A stretch of 64,000 bases of DNA from an uncultured Lachnospiraceae bacterium (GCA_910589075.1 CAJUSK010000026.1:47096-111095), one strand, 5' to 3'; shown: positions 50,877-59,638, counted from the first letter of the stretch. Numbers and translations: made by a program. Notes: a model not told the origin generated them from the letters alone.

Positions 50877-52388
50877 ATGATAAAATTCAGAAAAAAAGAT
50901 GATTTTATGGATGATTCTCAGAAAGAAAAGAAAGTAAAAAAACCGAAAAATCCTGCCAGACGGAAGAAACGGATCAAAATGGCAGTGGCAATACTTGTAG
51001 TGCTTGCCATTGTGGGAGGCGTTTTTGTCAGTTCCGGTCAAAAGAAGGATGTTGCACCCCAGATTATGGCCACTACGGTGGTACGCGGGGATGTGGAAAC
51101 CATAGTCAGTACCAGCGGCGTGGTAGAAAGTGAAATCACACAGATTTATTATGCGCCCATGGCCGCAAAGGTGTCCGAACTGAATGTGGAACTGGGAGAC
51201 GCAGTGAAGGCAGGGGATATGCTGCTGGCCTATGACACAGAGGATCTGGAATTCAAACAGAGGTCTGATGCATTGGAGGCGCAGGTCAGTGAGAACAGCT
51301 ATCAGAGTTCCATTGCGGAAAGCAATAAACAGGAAGCTATTTACAACGAATCATCGGCACAGCTTGCCAATGTGGAAGCGCTGATCATTTTCCAGAAAGA
51401 TCTGATCAAACAATTTGAGTATTATGTGGAAGATGAAAAGACAGCAAAAAAACTGAAACTCTATGATGAGAGATACCGTCTGAACCGCTGGATCAATAAC
51501 CTGAGCGTACAGGCATACATAGAAGATACGGAAGGCGTCCATGTTTCCCAGGCCCAGGCCATGAATGAACTGGAAGAAATCAACAAGAAGCTGGAAGAAC
51601 TGGAAGCGGATAAGGAATTGACGGAACTGGAACGTACCATTGTGACTCAGCAGGAAGTACTGGCGGATCTGGAGACAATGCGGGACGAACTCAAGTCCGA
51701 TAAAAATTCTTCTGAAAACGGGATTCTGGATCCCTATAAGAAAAAAGAATTGCAGGCCGTTGTGGAAAAAGGCAGGATTGCCGAACAACAGGCGCAGGCG
51801 CATCTGGAGGAAGCGCTGGCCGGCATTCGGGCAGATTTTAACGGCATTATAACAGAACTGGATATCAATAAAGGATTTGTGACAGAAGCCGGTTCCAAAT
51901 TGATGAAACTGGAAAGCAGCGACGCAGTGCGGGTGAATATTTCCCTGTCTAAATATGATCTGTCCAAAGTTGCCCTGGGACAGACGGCGGAAGTGGAGAT
52001 TTCCGGACAGACCTATGAAGGCACGGTGAGCAAAATCAACCGGATGGCGGAGAAAAATGATTCCGGCACAAGGCTGGTGGCTGCAGAAGTCCATATCGAA
52101 AACCCGGATGACAATATCTATCTTGGGATTGAGGGAAAAGTGAAGATCATGGCTCAGAAATCAGAAAATACACTGGTTGTTCCCATTGCAGCCATTAACA
52201 CGGATCAGATGGGGGATTTCTGCTTTGTTGTCAAAGACGGGATTTTGGAGCGGCATGATGTAACCGCAGGCCTTTCATCCGAAGACAGCATAGAGATTCT
52301 GGATGGCCTGGAAGAAGGTGATATTGTCCTCACGGATACTTCCATGGAACTGACAGAAGGCATGCAGATCGAGCCGCTGATCATGTGA
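50877..52388 (+). CDS. HlyD/MacA-like membrane-fusion adaptor protein
   Basis: The 503-residue protein has a Lys/Arg-rich cytosolic N-terminus, one membrane segment (about 35-50, MAVAILVVLAIVGGVFV), then a barrel-sandwich lipoyl-like domain (AAKVSELNVELGDAVKAGDML). A long alpha-helical hairpin follows, with Glu/Lys-rich coiled coil (about 120-330), then the beta-barrel and a membrane-proximal domain. Gram-positive members link MacB-type permeases to extracellular substrates such as peptides or antimicrobials. It starts 3 bp after the ATPase stop. Confidence 0.92.
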   Translation: MIKFRKKDDFMDDSQKEKKVKKPKNPARRKKRIKMAVAILVVLAIVGGVFVSSGQKKDVAPQIMATTVVRGDVETIVSTSGVVESEITQIYYAPMAAKVSELNVELGDAVKAGDMLLAYDTEDLEFKQRSDALEAQVSENSYQSSIAESNKQEAIYNESSAQLANVEALIIFQKDLIKQFEYYVEDEKTAKKLKLYDERYRLNRWINNLSVQAYIEDTEGVHVSQAQAMNELEEINKKLEELEADKELTELERTIVTQQEVLADLETMRDELKSDKNSSENGILDPYKKKELQAVVEKGRIAEQQAQAHLEEALAGIRADFNGIITELDINKGFVTEAGSKLMKLESSDAVRVNISLSKYDLSKVALGQTAEVEISGQTYEGTVSKINRMAEKNDSGTRLVAAEVHIENPDDNIYLGIEGKVKIMAQKSENTLVVPIAAINTDQMGDFCFVVKDGILERHDVTAGLSSEDSIEILDGLEEGDIVLTDTSMELTEGMQIEPLIM

Positions 52389-52397
52389 GGATAAGCT

Positions 52398-53618
52398 ATG
52401 GGACAAATATGGGAATTTATAAAAATCGCTCTGATGAATATCAGAAGCAACAAAGGGCGTTCCATCCTGACGATGCTTGGCATTATCATTGGTATTTCCT
52501 CCGTTATTCTGCTGATCTCCATCGGCAACAGTGTAAAAGGCCAGATCAACGAAGAATTGAATGATATGGCAGGCGGGCAGGTGTACCTCTATGTCAGTGA
52601 CAGAGACAGTGACGGCGACTATCTGAGTTTCACAGAGGATGATTTTGCGCTGATTAAGGAAAAGATCCCTCATGTAGTGGGTGTAACTCCCCAATGGCAA
52701 TACTGGGGTGCCACTGTGGCCAGCCGTAAAGGGGATACCAGCGTAGTCATCAAGGCCGGCAACCAATATTTGGAATATGCCTCCAAAGATCCTTTTTTAC
52801 ACGGCGGGTATTTTACGCAGAATGATTATGACGCGGGAAGAGATGTATGCGTGATTACAGAAAACGGCGCCAGGCAGCTTTTTGGCACCTCCAATGTGGT
52901 CGGCATGACACTGGAACTGACCATTTTCAATGTCTCCAGGGAAATGACCATCGTGGGTGTGCGCAAAGACAGTGATTCCGCCATGTTGAATATGTTAAAT
53001 GGAGAACGTATCTACCTGGATATGCCCCTGTCCGTGTTTGCAAATTTTGGATTTTATATCGGGGACATGAGCGATATGCTGATTATTGCGGAGTCTTCCG
53101 AATATTCCACGGATATAGCCCAGCGAGGGATCCAGTTGCTGGAGGCCAAATACAATGTCCGGGGTGAAAACCTCATTCAGGTGGATGACTTCAACGATTA
53201 CATGTCACAGATGAGCAGTATCCTCAATTATATTACACTGTTTGTTGCTTTCGTGGCGGCAATTTCGCTGCTGGTAGGCGGCATCGGCGTTATGAATATT
53301 ATGCTCGTCTCCGTAACAGAGCGTACAAGGGAAATCGGCATCCGCAAGGCCCTGGGGGCCAGGACATCTTCCATTATGCTTCAGTTTTTGTCGGAGTCAG
53401 CCATTATCACACTGGTAGGCGGTATTATCGGCATTTTAATTGGCATTGGCGGAGCCCAGTTAATCTGTGGCGCCATTGGTTTCAACGCTTCCATCAACAT
53501 CAGTATCATCCTGATTGCCACACTTTTTTCATCTGGCGTGGGACTTTTCTTCGGTATCTATCCGGCCCGTAAGGCCGCAAAACTCAGTCCCATTGAGGCA
53601 CTGCGTGTGATGTCATAA
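52398..53618 (+). CDS. MacB-like ABC transporter permease (FtsX family)
   Basis: The 406-residue protein has an N-terminal membrane segment (SILTMLGIIIGISSVILLIS), an extracellular MacB_PCD domain of about 220 residues, and three C-terminal segments. The FtsX motif MNIMLVSVTERTREIGIRKA, with LGARTSSIMLQFL after it, is clear. It completes an exporter with the ATPase and adaptor. Such systems often handle antimicrobial peptides, but the substrate is not evident. Confidence 0.94.
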   Translation: MGQIWEFIKIALMNIRSNKGRSILTMLGIIIGISSVILLISIGNSVKGQINEELNDMAGGQVYLYVSDRDSDGDYLSFTEDDFALIKEKIPHVVGVTPQWQYWGATVASRKGDTSVVIKAGNQYLEYASKDPFLHGGYFTQNDYDAGRDVCVITENGARQLFGTSNVVGMTLELTIFNVSREMTIVGVRKDSDSAMLNMLNGERIYLDMPLSVFANFGFYIGDMSDMLIIAESSEYSTDIAQRGIQLLEAKYNVRGENLIQVDDFNDYMSQMSSILNYITLFVAFVAAISLLVGGIGVMNIMLVSVTERTREIGIRKALGARTSSIMLQFLSESAIITLVGGIIGILIGIGGAQLICGAIGFNASINISIILIATLFSSGVGLFFGIYPARKAAKLSPIEALRVMS

Positions 53619-53651
53619 ACATAACATAAGCATATAAACACATAAGCATAT

Positions 53652-53716
53652 AAACACAGGCCCTGCCCTGTTGCAGCGTTCGGAAGGAACAGTTGCAATA
53701 AGCGGGCCTGTGTTTG
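53652..53716 (+). terminator. Long hairpin terminator after the exporter operon
   Basis: AAACACAGGCCC (53652-53663) pairs perfectly with GGGCCTGTGTTT (53704-53715), with further pairing possible in the 40-nt loop. The flanking A and T runs suit termination in both directions. Confidence 0.75.
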
Positions 53717-53717
53717 C

Positions 53718-53756
53718 ATTCACGACAATAGAAAGTTCCCTAAGCGTGCTTTTTAT
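53718..53756 (+). repeat. ATTCATGACAATAG palindrome, copy 8 (decayed)
   Basis: ATTCACGACAATAGAAAGTTC is followed by CCTAAGCGTGCTTTTTATATG. The left arm is nearly intact and the right arm has diverged. It again abuts a terminator stem. Confidence 0.65.
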
Positions 53757-53803
53757 ATGTTTATGACAAAAGATACCCAGCAAGCCGGCTCCACAATTTT
53801 TAA

Positions 53804-53832
53804 TGGACACAAAATAATACCTGTTGTATAAT
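53804..53832 (+). promoter_or_regulatory. Promoter of the 110-residue orphan gene
   Basis: TGGACA (53804-53809) and TATAAT (53827-53832) are 17 bp apart. The SD AGGAGG and ATG at 53922 lie about 90 bp downstream. Confidence 0.65.
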
Positions 53833-53921
53833 AAATGCTGTATAGGGACGAAATGGGTATCCTATAGCGAATCGCCTGCGCAGTGTAAGAACATTCTGTC
53901 AGGAAATCTGAGGAGGTAAAT

Positions 53922-54254
53922 ATGCAGACTATCGTGATTGTACTAAATCCCGGAAAACTCGAAAACCCGGATTTAGACTTGCGTTATCAAATACCGGATC
54001 GTATTGAAGAGCTATCGGGCGGATTGATAAAGGATAACGGGTATGATTACATAGATACAGAAGATGGACAACCCGGTCCATTGCTGGGAATCTGGTTGGA
54101 GACGGAATCAGCAGATGAAAACTGGCCTGTGATTGTCAAATTGTTTCAGGAAGAGAAATTCAAAGGGAATGATCTGTCAAAAGCGGCAGAAATTTTTATA
54201 TCTGAAAACGATACAGAAGATATAGAAAACTGTACATTGGTTTTCCCCGGATAG
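53922..54254 (+). CDS. Small acidic hypothetical protein, possibly immunity-like
   Basis: The 110-residue acidic protein (MQTIVIVLNPGKLENPDLDL at the start) has no signal peptide or membrane segment. A strong SD (GAGGAGG) and a dedicated promoter support it. I do not recognise the family. Small acidic cytosolic proteins clustered as single genes with DUF1963-like and SUKH-like neighbours are often immunity proteins of polymorphic toxin systems, but no toxin gene is visible here. Confidence 0.65.
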   Translation: MQTIVIVLNPGKLENPDLDLRYQIPDRIEELSGGLIKDNGYDYIDTEDGQPGPLLGIWLETESADENWPVIVKLFQEEKFKGNDLSKAAEIFISENDTEDIENCTLVFPG

Positions 54255-54504
54255 CAGTTTGTGTTCACACCGCAGCTTTTTGCCAGAGGGGAAAGCCCAT
54301 CCCGCCTAAGCACCCTGCGGCTGCGTCAAAGTCACCGACAACAGGGAATTTTGGCTGATTCAAGTGTTCCGCCTGTTTCTGTGGCGGACTTGCTGAAAAA
54401 ATCGCAGCATACCCCATACACAACAGGGCAACGGAATTATCAGCCCCTGTTACCGCCGCCCCGTTTTAGAGTTCACCATACCGATAAACCGGAAGTTGTA
54501 AGTG
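54255..54504 (+). other. Gene-remnant-like stretch without a supported gene
   Basis: A frame of about 80 codons (GTG at 54261 onward) encodes Pro/Arg/Gln-rich sequence including SVADLLKKSQHTPYTTGQRN. It looks like the 3' end of a larger gene rather than a free-standing gene; there is no SD or promoter. The base composition is more GC-rich than its neighbours. It is probably debris of a mobile element, but the parent cannot be named. Confidence 0.35.
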
Positions 54505-55125
54505 TTACATATCTTCAATGAGGATAAAACCTCCATCTTTCTTGCCATTGAGAAATATAAACATTGTAGGTTCCCCTCCACCGTTTATATAAAATGGCAG
54601 CCAATTTGTATGGAGTTGTAATAATAGCATATCATCAGATTTCACTTTGCTATTTTGGAAAAAGGCAGGGATGCCACAAAATTTATCTACATCTAATTGC
54701 TTACATTCCGTTGTGTCCATTTCTTCACTTTCAGTTGTTTGAGGTATCCATATAGTTTCACTGTCCACGGTTGGACCAACACAAAAATTTTCTGTATGAA
54801 TATAGCCTGGAATATTTCCATTGGGTTGCACAATAATTGCATTCTCGCCCGCATCAGGATAAATTATATCCGGGTCAAAAAACGGGTCAGACTTATCTTC
54901 CGGTTGTGTCATAAAAATATATGCCAAACTCAAATCTTTCAATTCAGTGTGAAAGTCATTTAATCGTATCTGCCCTATAAATTTTAATGGGCGATTATCC
55001 CACGGAAGACTGACCGGCCATTGCGGGGCGGCAATCCAATCTGGTTGTCCGCCAAATCTTGTTGTATATCGTTCACCACTATCTTTGCTTTGGGCAGTAA
55101 AAGTATCTATTTTGTAAATTCTCAT
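54505..55125 (-). CDS. DUF1963/YwqG-like protein
   Basis: The 206-residue cytosolic protein resembles the DUF1963 family: TTRFGGQPDWIAAPQWPVS near residue 22-40, LKFIGQIRLND, and the C-terminal MLLLQLHTNW with GGGEPTMFIFLNGKKDGGF. SD AAGGAAGTGA on the minus strand supports the start. Family members occur in many bacteria, sometimes in immunity gene arrays. The molecular function is unknown. Confidence 0.75.
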   Translation of the reverse strand: MRIYKIDTFTAQSKDSGERYTTRFGGQPDWIAAPQWPVSLPWDNRPLKFIGQIRLNDFHTELKDLSLAYIFMTQPEDKSDPFFDPDIIYPDAGENAIIVQPNGNIPGYIHTENFCVGPTVDSETIWIPQTTESEEMDTTECKQLDVDKFCGIPAFFQNSKVKSDDMLLLQLHTNWLPFYINGGGEPTMFIFLNGKKDGGFILIEDM

Positions 55126-55487
55126 TGTTCTTCACTTCCTTTCATTTGAGCAGACTATATCTGATAATTAACCATACCTTTCGATTTGTCGGTTCCATCT
55201 TGTCTTCCAAGCCAATCTATAAAACGCCTGTTTCCACTGCTTATTGTACACTGATTTCTTCTTATTAGGAACACGAAAAGGCAAGATTTTTGACGAAAAT
55301 ACAAGAAAATAGAATGAAACTATCACATTCGTCAATCTTATAAATACCGTTTCCATCCCTTGCATAGCGGGGAATTTTCTGTTATAAATACGTTGATATA
55401 TTTTTTCAAAATTTTGGTGAGAGGGCTTGACAAACATGATAACTTCTGCCATCGCTAAAGCAAGCGAAAATTTGAGAGGACGGGATT
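55126..55487. other. AT-rich stretch without a supported gene
   Basis: Short frames exist on both strands but none has an SD, a promoter or a recognisable domain. A 94-codon minus-strand frame at 55168-55452 is basic and hydrophobic and could be gene debris. The plus-strand SD for the next gene (GAGAGGA) lies at its right edge. Confidence 0.3.
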
Positions 55488-56030
55488 ATGAAAAGAGCCA
55501 CAGACGACTTTTCAAACTGGCGATTGCAACAAGAGAATATGTCAAAACCGTTTCCGTATGTTTTCCCGCAAATGCCGCCCCGGTTCCGGCGATGCTGTGC
55601 ATTTATGAAAACAGTATTTTTGATACAATGGGGATGCTTTGCCGCTTTTTGTGTTTGCGGTATGGTGTTATTCATTCCAGTGGTTATTTGGGGTAAGAAT
55701 ATGGAAATGCGTGCTATGATAGAGAACACGCCGTTTTTGGCGTTTTTCATTGTGGCGGCTACTACCTCACTCCCGATTTCTTTTGCAGCTATTCCGTTTG
55801 GATTTGCCCCAAAACTTTTTTGGCGGTGTCCATGTTGTGGACATCCATTTCCGTATTATGTCCCAACACGCGGGGACAACTTAAAAGAGAAAGAGTGCTT
55901 ACTGACTATAAAGAGGCAACATATCAAGTATGCGAAACTTAAATTTTGTCTGCTGATTATTCCGTCTATCTGCCCGGAGTGCAAGTGCAAGTTTTTTGAA
56001 ATGACTGGTGATGAAGAGCCGTTCATGTGA
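55488..56030 (+). CDS. Membrane protein with a zinc-ribbon-like Cys motif
   Basis: The 180-residue protein has two membrane segments (about 45-70 and 80-107), then a Cys-rich cytosolic part with CPCCGHPF and, about 45 residues later, CPECKCKFFE. The two CxxC pairs can form a zinc ribbon. I do not recognise a named family. SD GAGAGGA supports the ATG at 55488. It lies in the patch of orphan genes. Confidence 0.65.
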   Translation: MKRATDDFSNWRLQQENMSKPFPYVFPQMPPRFRRCCAFMKTVFLIQWGCFAAFCVCGMVLFIPVVIWGKNMEMRAMIENTPFLAFFIVAATTSLPISFAAIPFGFAPKLFWRCPCCGHPFPYYVPTRGDNLKEKECLLTIKRQHIKYAKLKFCLLIIPSICPECKCKFFEMTGDEEPFM

Positions 56031-56250
56031 CCGTGAAAGATGCTGATCGTGGTAAGGTTATTTCAGAACACTACTTCCCCGCCCGTGGCAAGTGAGCCAA
56101 AAGCGCAAACGAGACGGGGCTATGGCGGACAGTTTTGTTTAGGATTGTTCGGCCGTTGGGACAAAATGTCCCGAGGCGGGATATGATTTTGTTTTAGTGA
56201 TAATGAAAATAGGCTGAATTTCAAACAGTTTTAGTAGTGGGGGCAGAAAT
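56031..56250 (+). pseudogene. Remnant of a foreign gene end and hairpin debris
   Basis: A frame entering from the overlapping gene reads VKDADRGKVISEHYFPARGK then stops at 56093-56095. It looks like the C-terminus of a lost larger protein, since no start or SD exists. Further on, GGGACA-AAA-TGTCCC forms a hairpin near 56157. No intact gene is present. The parent gene cannot be identified. Confidence 0.35.
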
Positions 56251-56739
56251 ATGACGAAAGCAGGAAGAGAAAAAGAGAAAATAGAAGGACTACTACGGGA
56301 AGTTCGGGCATATCTGCCGCCTCCTGGAACGGTATTCGAGTCCTACACCTTTTTGGCTCCGGAAGCCCTCTGGACCGGGAAAATGTATGGGCAACTCTTT
56401 GTTGCAGTGGCAGAGGATCGGTGGGACGGTTCCGGGAACGGATGCTTCCTTGCAGTATTGTATTTGGATGGTGTGTTTGTTGCGGATTTGAAAAAACAGA
56501 CTGCCGTTAATTATTGCGCCTCCTGTTTTTCCTATTTTACAAAAATTATGGATTTATACGAAAGGGTATTAACGAATACACCCAGCCCGGAAAGTGTTTG
56601 GGATAATGAGGGCTACCGCCGCTGCAAAGAAGCGGAGGAAGTTTTACGAAAGCAGGTTACGGAAATCGACCCTACGGCACTTTCCAGCGACTCGAATTTT
56701 TGGAGTACCCTGATTGAAGAATTTGGAGCTGGTATGTAA
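56251..56739 (+). CDS. Hypothetical protein, possibly SUKH-like immunity protein
   Basis: The 162-residue cytosolic protein has a predicted alpha-beta pattern: PPGTVFESYTFLAP, MYGQLFVAVAEDRW, AVLYLDGVFVADLKKQTAVN, then YCASCFSYFTKIMDLYERVL. The last part resembles the segment of SUKH-type immunity proteins in which a strand is followed by a helix with aromatic and Leu positions. This is a weak pattern match. An upstream GGGGGCAG serves as SD. It is isolated between remnants. Confidence 0.6.
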   Translation: MTKAGREKEKIEGLLREVRAYLPPPGTVFESYTFLAPEALWTGKMYGQLFVAVAEDRWDGSGNGCFLAVLYLDGVFVADLKKQTAVNYCASCFSYFTKIMDLYERVLTNTPSPESVWDNEGYRRCKEAEEVLRKQVTEIDPTALSSDSNFWSTLIEEFGAGM

Positions 56740-57120
56740 ATAATGTTCTTAAATAATCTTTTCAAAATCCAGTAATCATGTAGTCGCCAACGGAAACGCA
56801 ATATAAAAAACCGTTGGATAACGGCTGGCTATTGACGCGCCCCAAACGAAAACGAACACCAAACGGCAGTTTTGAAACAAGGGACTTCAAGACCGCCGTT
56901 TTCTTATATTGACACAGTGGCAAAAGGAGCTGACACTGTGTCTTTCTATCTTGTCCACCCCTATGACTTATCCAAAAAAGCCCGGGCCCCGAACAAGGAC
57001 ATTCTGACCCATTACCCCTAAATACTCAAACAACACCCGATATTTTATCACCAAACCTTGCAGGCCCATTTCTTTTTATGTATAATGTACACGAAAGCAA
57101 TGAGCAGTGCCAAAATTGCC
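56740..57120. other. Noncoding stretch with terminator hairpins
   Basis: No gene is supported. GACACAGTG (56911-56919) pairs with CACTGTGTC (56934-56942) and is followed by TTTC, a likely terminator. AAACGGC (56861) and GCCGTTT (56895) could form a second hairpin. The segment from 56960 to 57000 is GC-rich and unlike its surroundings. The 125-bp repeat array begins at its right edge. Confidence 0.5.
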
Positions 57121-57495
57121 TGGGACAAATGGACTGCTTGCAGTCTGGTTTGTCACAGACAATTTTGATAGGGCGAAGCCCGTGAGCGGAGGGACGAAGT
57201 CCCGAAGCGGCACTGCGGAGAAAATAAAGCCAGGGCAATTCAGCCTGGGACAAATGGACTGCTTGCAGTCTGGTTTGTCACAGACAATTTTGATAGGGCG
57301 AAGCCCGTGAGCGGAGGGACATAGTCCCGAAGCGGCACTGCGGAGAAAATAAAGCCAGGGCAATTCAGCCTGGGACAAATGGACTGTTTGCAGTCTGATT
57401 TGTCACAGACAATTTTGATAGGGCGAAGCCCGTGAGCGGAGGGACGAAGTCCCGAAGCGGCACTGCGGAGTAAATTGAAAAGGAACAACCAATAC
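57121..57495 (+). repeat. Tandem repeat, three 125-bp units with internal hairpins
   Basis: Units start at 57121, 57246 and 57371 with period exactly 125 bp and only a few differences. Each folds into GACAAA-TTTGTC enclosing GACTGC-GCAGTC, then GGGC-GAA-GCCC, then GGGAC-GAA-GTCCC. The last unit ends just before the SD and start of the 57497 gene. There are no unique spacers, so it is not a CRISPR array. Its placement upstream of a gene resembles the GCGGAACT family but the sequence differs. Confidence 0.9.
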
Positions 57496-57496
57496 A

Positions 57497-57976
57497 ATGG
57501 AATTAGAATTTCAGACAAAAATAACAACAAACATTCTGTTTGACTACATGCTCCATCACACTTACAACAGCCCGTCAGGCATTCTGGGCGGTGGGATTGG
57601 GTCGCTTTTAGTGATTGGATTTTTTGGAACACAAAATATTCTGTATCTTCTGGCAGGTCTGGTGCTGCTTTTTTATTTACCCTGCAGTCTCTACCTCAGT
57701 TCTATGAAACAGATGCAGAACACCCCTGCTTTTAAAGAACCTCTAACCTACAAATTGAACGAAGAAGGCATTCAGGTATCCCAGAGCGGGCAGAGTCAGC
57801 TTCAGAAATGGGAAAACATGTACAAAGCTGTTTCTACCAGAAACAGCATTATTATATACAATACAAAAGTAAATGCATGGATATTTCCACGCAGCGATAT
57901 GGGGGCTATGACACCCCGCGTAATTGAAATGATTTCCACACATATGCCCGCAGGCAAAGTCAGGATACGGTGGTGA
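57497..57976 (+). CDS. YcxB-like membrane protein
   Basis: The 159-residue protein has an N-terminal beta segment (MELEFQTKITTNILFDYML), two membrane segments (about 30-65), and a C-terminal domain. That domain has LTYKLNEEGIQVSQSGQSQL, then WENMYKAVSTRNSIIIYN and AWIFPRSDM, the YcxB-like pattern. SD AAAAGGAA is present. Function is unknown. The tsaE gene starts 3 bp after its stop, so it may be cotranscribed with the t6A cluster. Confidence 0.8.
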   Translation: MELEFQTKITTNILFDYMLHHTYNSPSGILGGGIGSLLVIGFFGTQNILYLLAGLVLLFYLPCSLYLSSMKQMQNTPAFKEPLTYKLNEEGIQVSQSGQSQLQKWENMYKAVSTRNSIIIYNTKVNAWIFPRSDMGAMTPRVIEMISTHMPAGKVRIRW

Positions 57977-57978
57977 TT

Positions 57979-58428
57979 ATGGTATATGAGACACAGAGTG
58001 CCCAGGAAACATTTGCATTGGGAGAACGGATTGGACGGGAAGCCGGTCCGGGACAGATTTACACCCTTACAGGCGACCTGGGTGTGGGAAAGACTGTATT
58101 GACCCAGGGCGTGGCAAAGGGGCTGGGTATTACCGGGCCTGTTTCCAGCCCGACCTTCACCATTGTACAGGTGTATGAGAACGGCAGGCTGCCGTTTTAT
58201 CATTTTGACGTATATCGTATTGGCGATGTGGAAGAGATGGAAGAAGTGGGCTATGAAGACTGTTTTTATGGTGGCGGTGTCTGCCTGATTGAATGGGCGG
58301 AACTGATTTCCGAATTATTGCCTTCCGACTGTATTCATATCTGTATTGAAAAAGATCTCAACAGGGGATTTGATTACAGAAAAATTACGATTGAACCTTT
58401 GGGGGATAAACACATTTCCTCAAAATGA
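57979..58428 (+). CDS. tsaE: tRNA threonylcarbamoyladenosine (t6A) biosynthesis ATPase TsaE
   Basis: The 149-residue P-loop ATPase has Walker A TGDLGVGKTVLTQGVA (about 31-46), SSPTFTIVQVYE, FYHFDVYRIGDVEEMEEVGYE and CLIEWAE. It acts with TsaB and TsaD in the cytosolic complex that adds threonylcarbamoyl to A37 of ANN-decoding tRNAs. The ATG at 57979 has GGTGGTGA upstream; a GTG 9 bp earlier overlaps the previous stop. tsaB follows. Confidence 0.96.
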   Translation: MVYETQSAQETFALGERIGREAGPGQIYTLTGDLGVGKTVLTQGVAKGLGITGPVSSPTFTIVQVYENGRLPFYHFDVYRIGDVEEMEEVGYEDCFYGGGVCLIEWAELISELLPSDCIHICIEKDLNRGFDYRKITIEPLGDKHISSK

Positions 58429-58466
58429 CGATATAAACAGAAGTAGAGGAAAACAGGCGATTGCAT

Positions 58467-59204
58467 ATGAAAATATTGGCATTGGACAGTTCGGGGCTCA
58501 CAGCTTCTGTTGCTGTCCTGGAAGAGGATAAACTGACAGCGGAATATAGCGTCAATTATAAAAAAACACATTCGCAGACACTGATTCCCATGCTGGACGC
58601 AGTGCGGAGTATGACAGAGCTGGATCTGGCAACTGTGGATGCTGTTGCGGTAGCTGCCGGTCCCGGATCTTTTACCGGACTCAGGATTGGAAGTGCGACG
58701 GCCAAAGGGCTGGGACTGGCATTGGGCTGTCCTATTATACCGGTGCCTACGGTGGACGCACTGGCATACCAGATGTATGGGCTGCATCAGGTAATCTGCC
58801 CGATGATGGATGCAAGGCGCAGCCAGATTTACAGCGGGTTATATGAATTTGTAAGAGAAGGGGCTGACAGTCCCATAAAGTATGGTCTTCATATTTTGAA
58901 AGAACAGTGTGTTGTACCTGTAGAAGAAATTGCCGGGTGCTGCAATGCTTACGGAAGAGAAGTGATTTTCCTGGGGGATGGTGTGCCTGTGTATGCACAG
59001 GCTTTGGCGGATTTGCTGGAAGTGCCCTATTCTTTTGCACCTGCCCACAGAAGACTGCAAAGTGCGGCGGCAGTGGCTGTTTATGGACGTGTTCTGTATC
59101 AGCAGGGTGTATATGAAAGCGCAGCAGAGCATCGCCCCGTGTATTTACGGCTCTCACAGGCAGAACGTGAGCGGCTGGAAAAAGAAAGCAAGGATGACAC
59201 ATGA
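58467..59204 (+). CDS. tsaB: t6A biosynthesis protein TsaB
   Basis: The 245-residue protein begins MKILALDSSGLTASVAVLEE and shows VAVAAGPGSFTGLRIGSATAKGL, both typical of TsaB, an inactive ASKHA paralogue that partners TsaD. PMMDARRSQIYSGLY matches the family centre. The rimI start overlaps its stop by 4 bp. Confidence 0.96.
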   Translation: MKILALDSSGLTASVAVLEEDKLTAEYSVNYKKTHSQTLIPMLDAVRSMTELDLATVDAVAVAAGPGSFTGLRIGSATAKGLGLALGCPIIPVPTVDALAYQMYGLHQVICPMMDARRSQIYSGLYEFVREGADSPIKYGLHILKEQCVVPVEEIAGCCNAYGREVIFLGDGVPVYAQALADLLEVPYSFAPAHRRLQSAAAVAVYGRVLYQQGVYESAAEHRPVYLRLSQAERERLEKESKDDT

Positions 59205-59638
59205 TACGCAGGATGGAGGAAGGGGACCTGCAACAGGTCTGCGACATCGAATCCCGTTGCTTTTCTGTGCCTTGGACATATGATATATTCAGAGACAGTA
59301 TATTTCGAAAAGAGTATGTTTATCTTGTGTTTATAACAGAAAAACAGATTGTGGGATATTGTGGTTTACTGGATATTGGAGGAGAAGGTGATATTGTCAA
59401 CGTGGCAGTTCATCCCGCGTATCGTAATCGGCAGATCGGACGGGAATTGCTGGAGGCTCTTTTGCAGGAAGGAATAAAAAGAGGCATATCTGCTTTTACC
59501 CTGGAAGTCAGGGTCAGCAATGGAGCGGCGATTCATATATATGAAGAAGCAGGGTTTGTTCCGGCAGGGGTCAGGCCCGGATATTATGAGAAGCCGCGGG
59601 AAGATGCCCTGATTATGTGGAAAAGACCGGCAGGATAA
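59201..59638 (+). CDS. rimI: RimI-like ribosomal protein alanine N-acetyltransferase
   Basis: The 145-residue GNAT protein has IVGYCGLLDIGGEGDIVNVAVHP, then YRNRQIGRELLEALLQEG, the acetyl-CoA loop, and FTLEVRVSNGAAIHIYEEAGF. It is the usual neighbour of tsaB and tsaD. It overlaps tsaB by ATGA. It probably acetylates the N-terminus of ribosomal protein S18, known for RimI; other targets are possible. Confidence 0.93.
   Translation: MIRRMEEGDLQQVCDIESRCFSVPWTYDIFRDSIFRKEYVYLVFITEKQIVGYCGLLDIGGEGDIVNVAVHPAYRNRQIGRELLEALLQEGIKRGISAFTLEVRVSNGAAIHIYEEAGFVPAGVRPGYYEKPREDALIMWKRPAG

Noticed and set aside
57121-57495. CRISPR array
   Set aside because: The 125-bp units abut each other without spacers; no cas genes are nearby.
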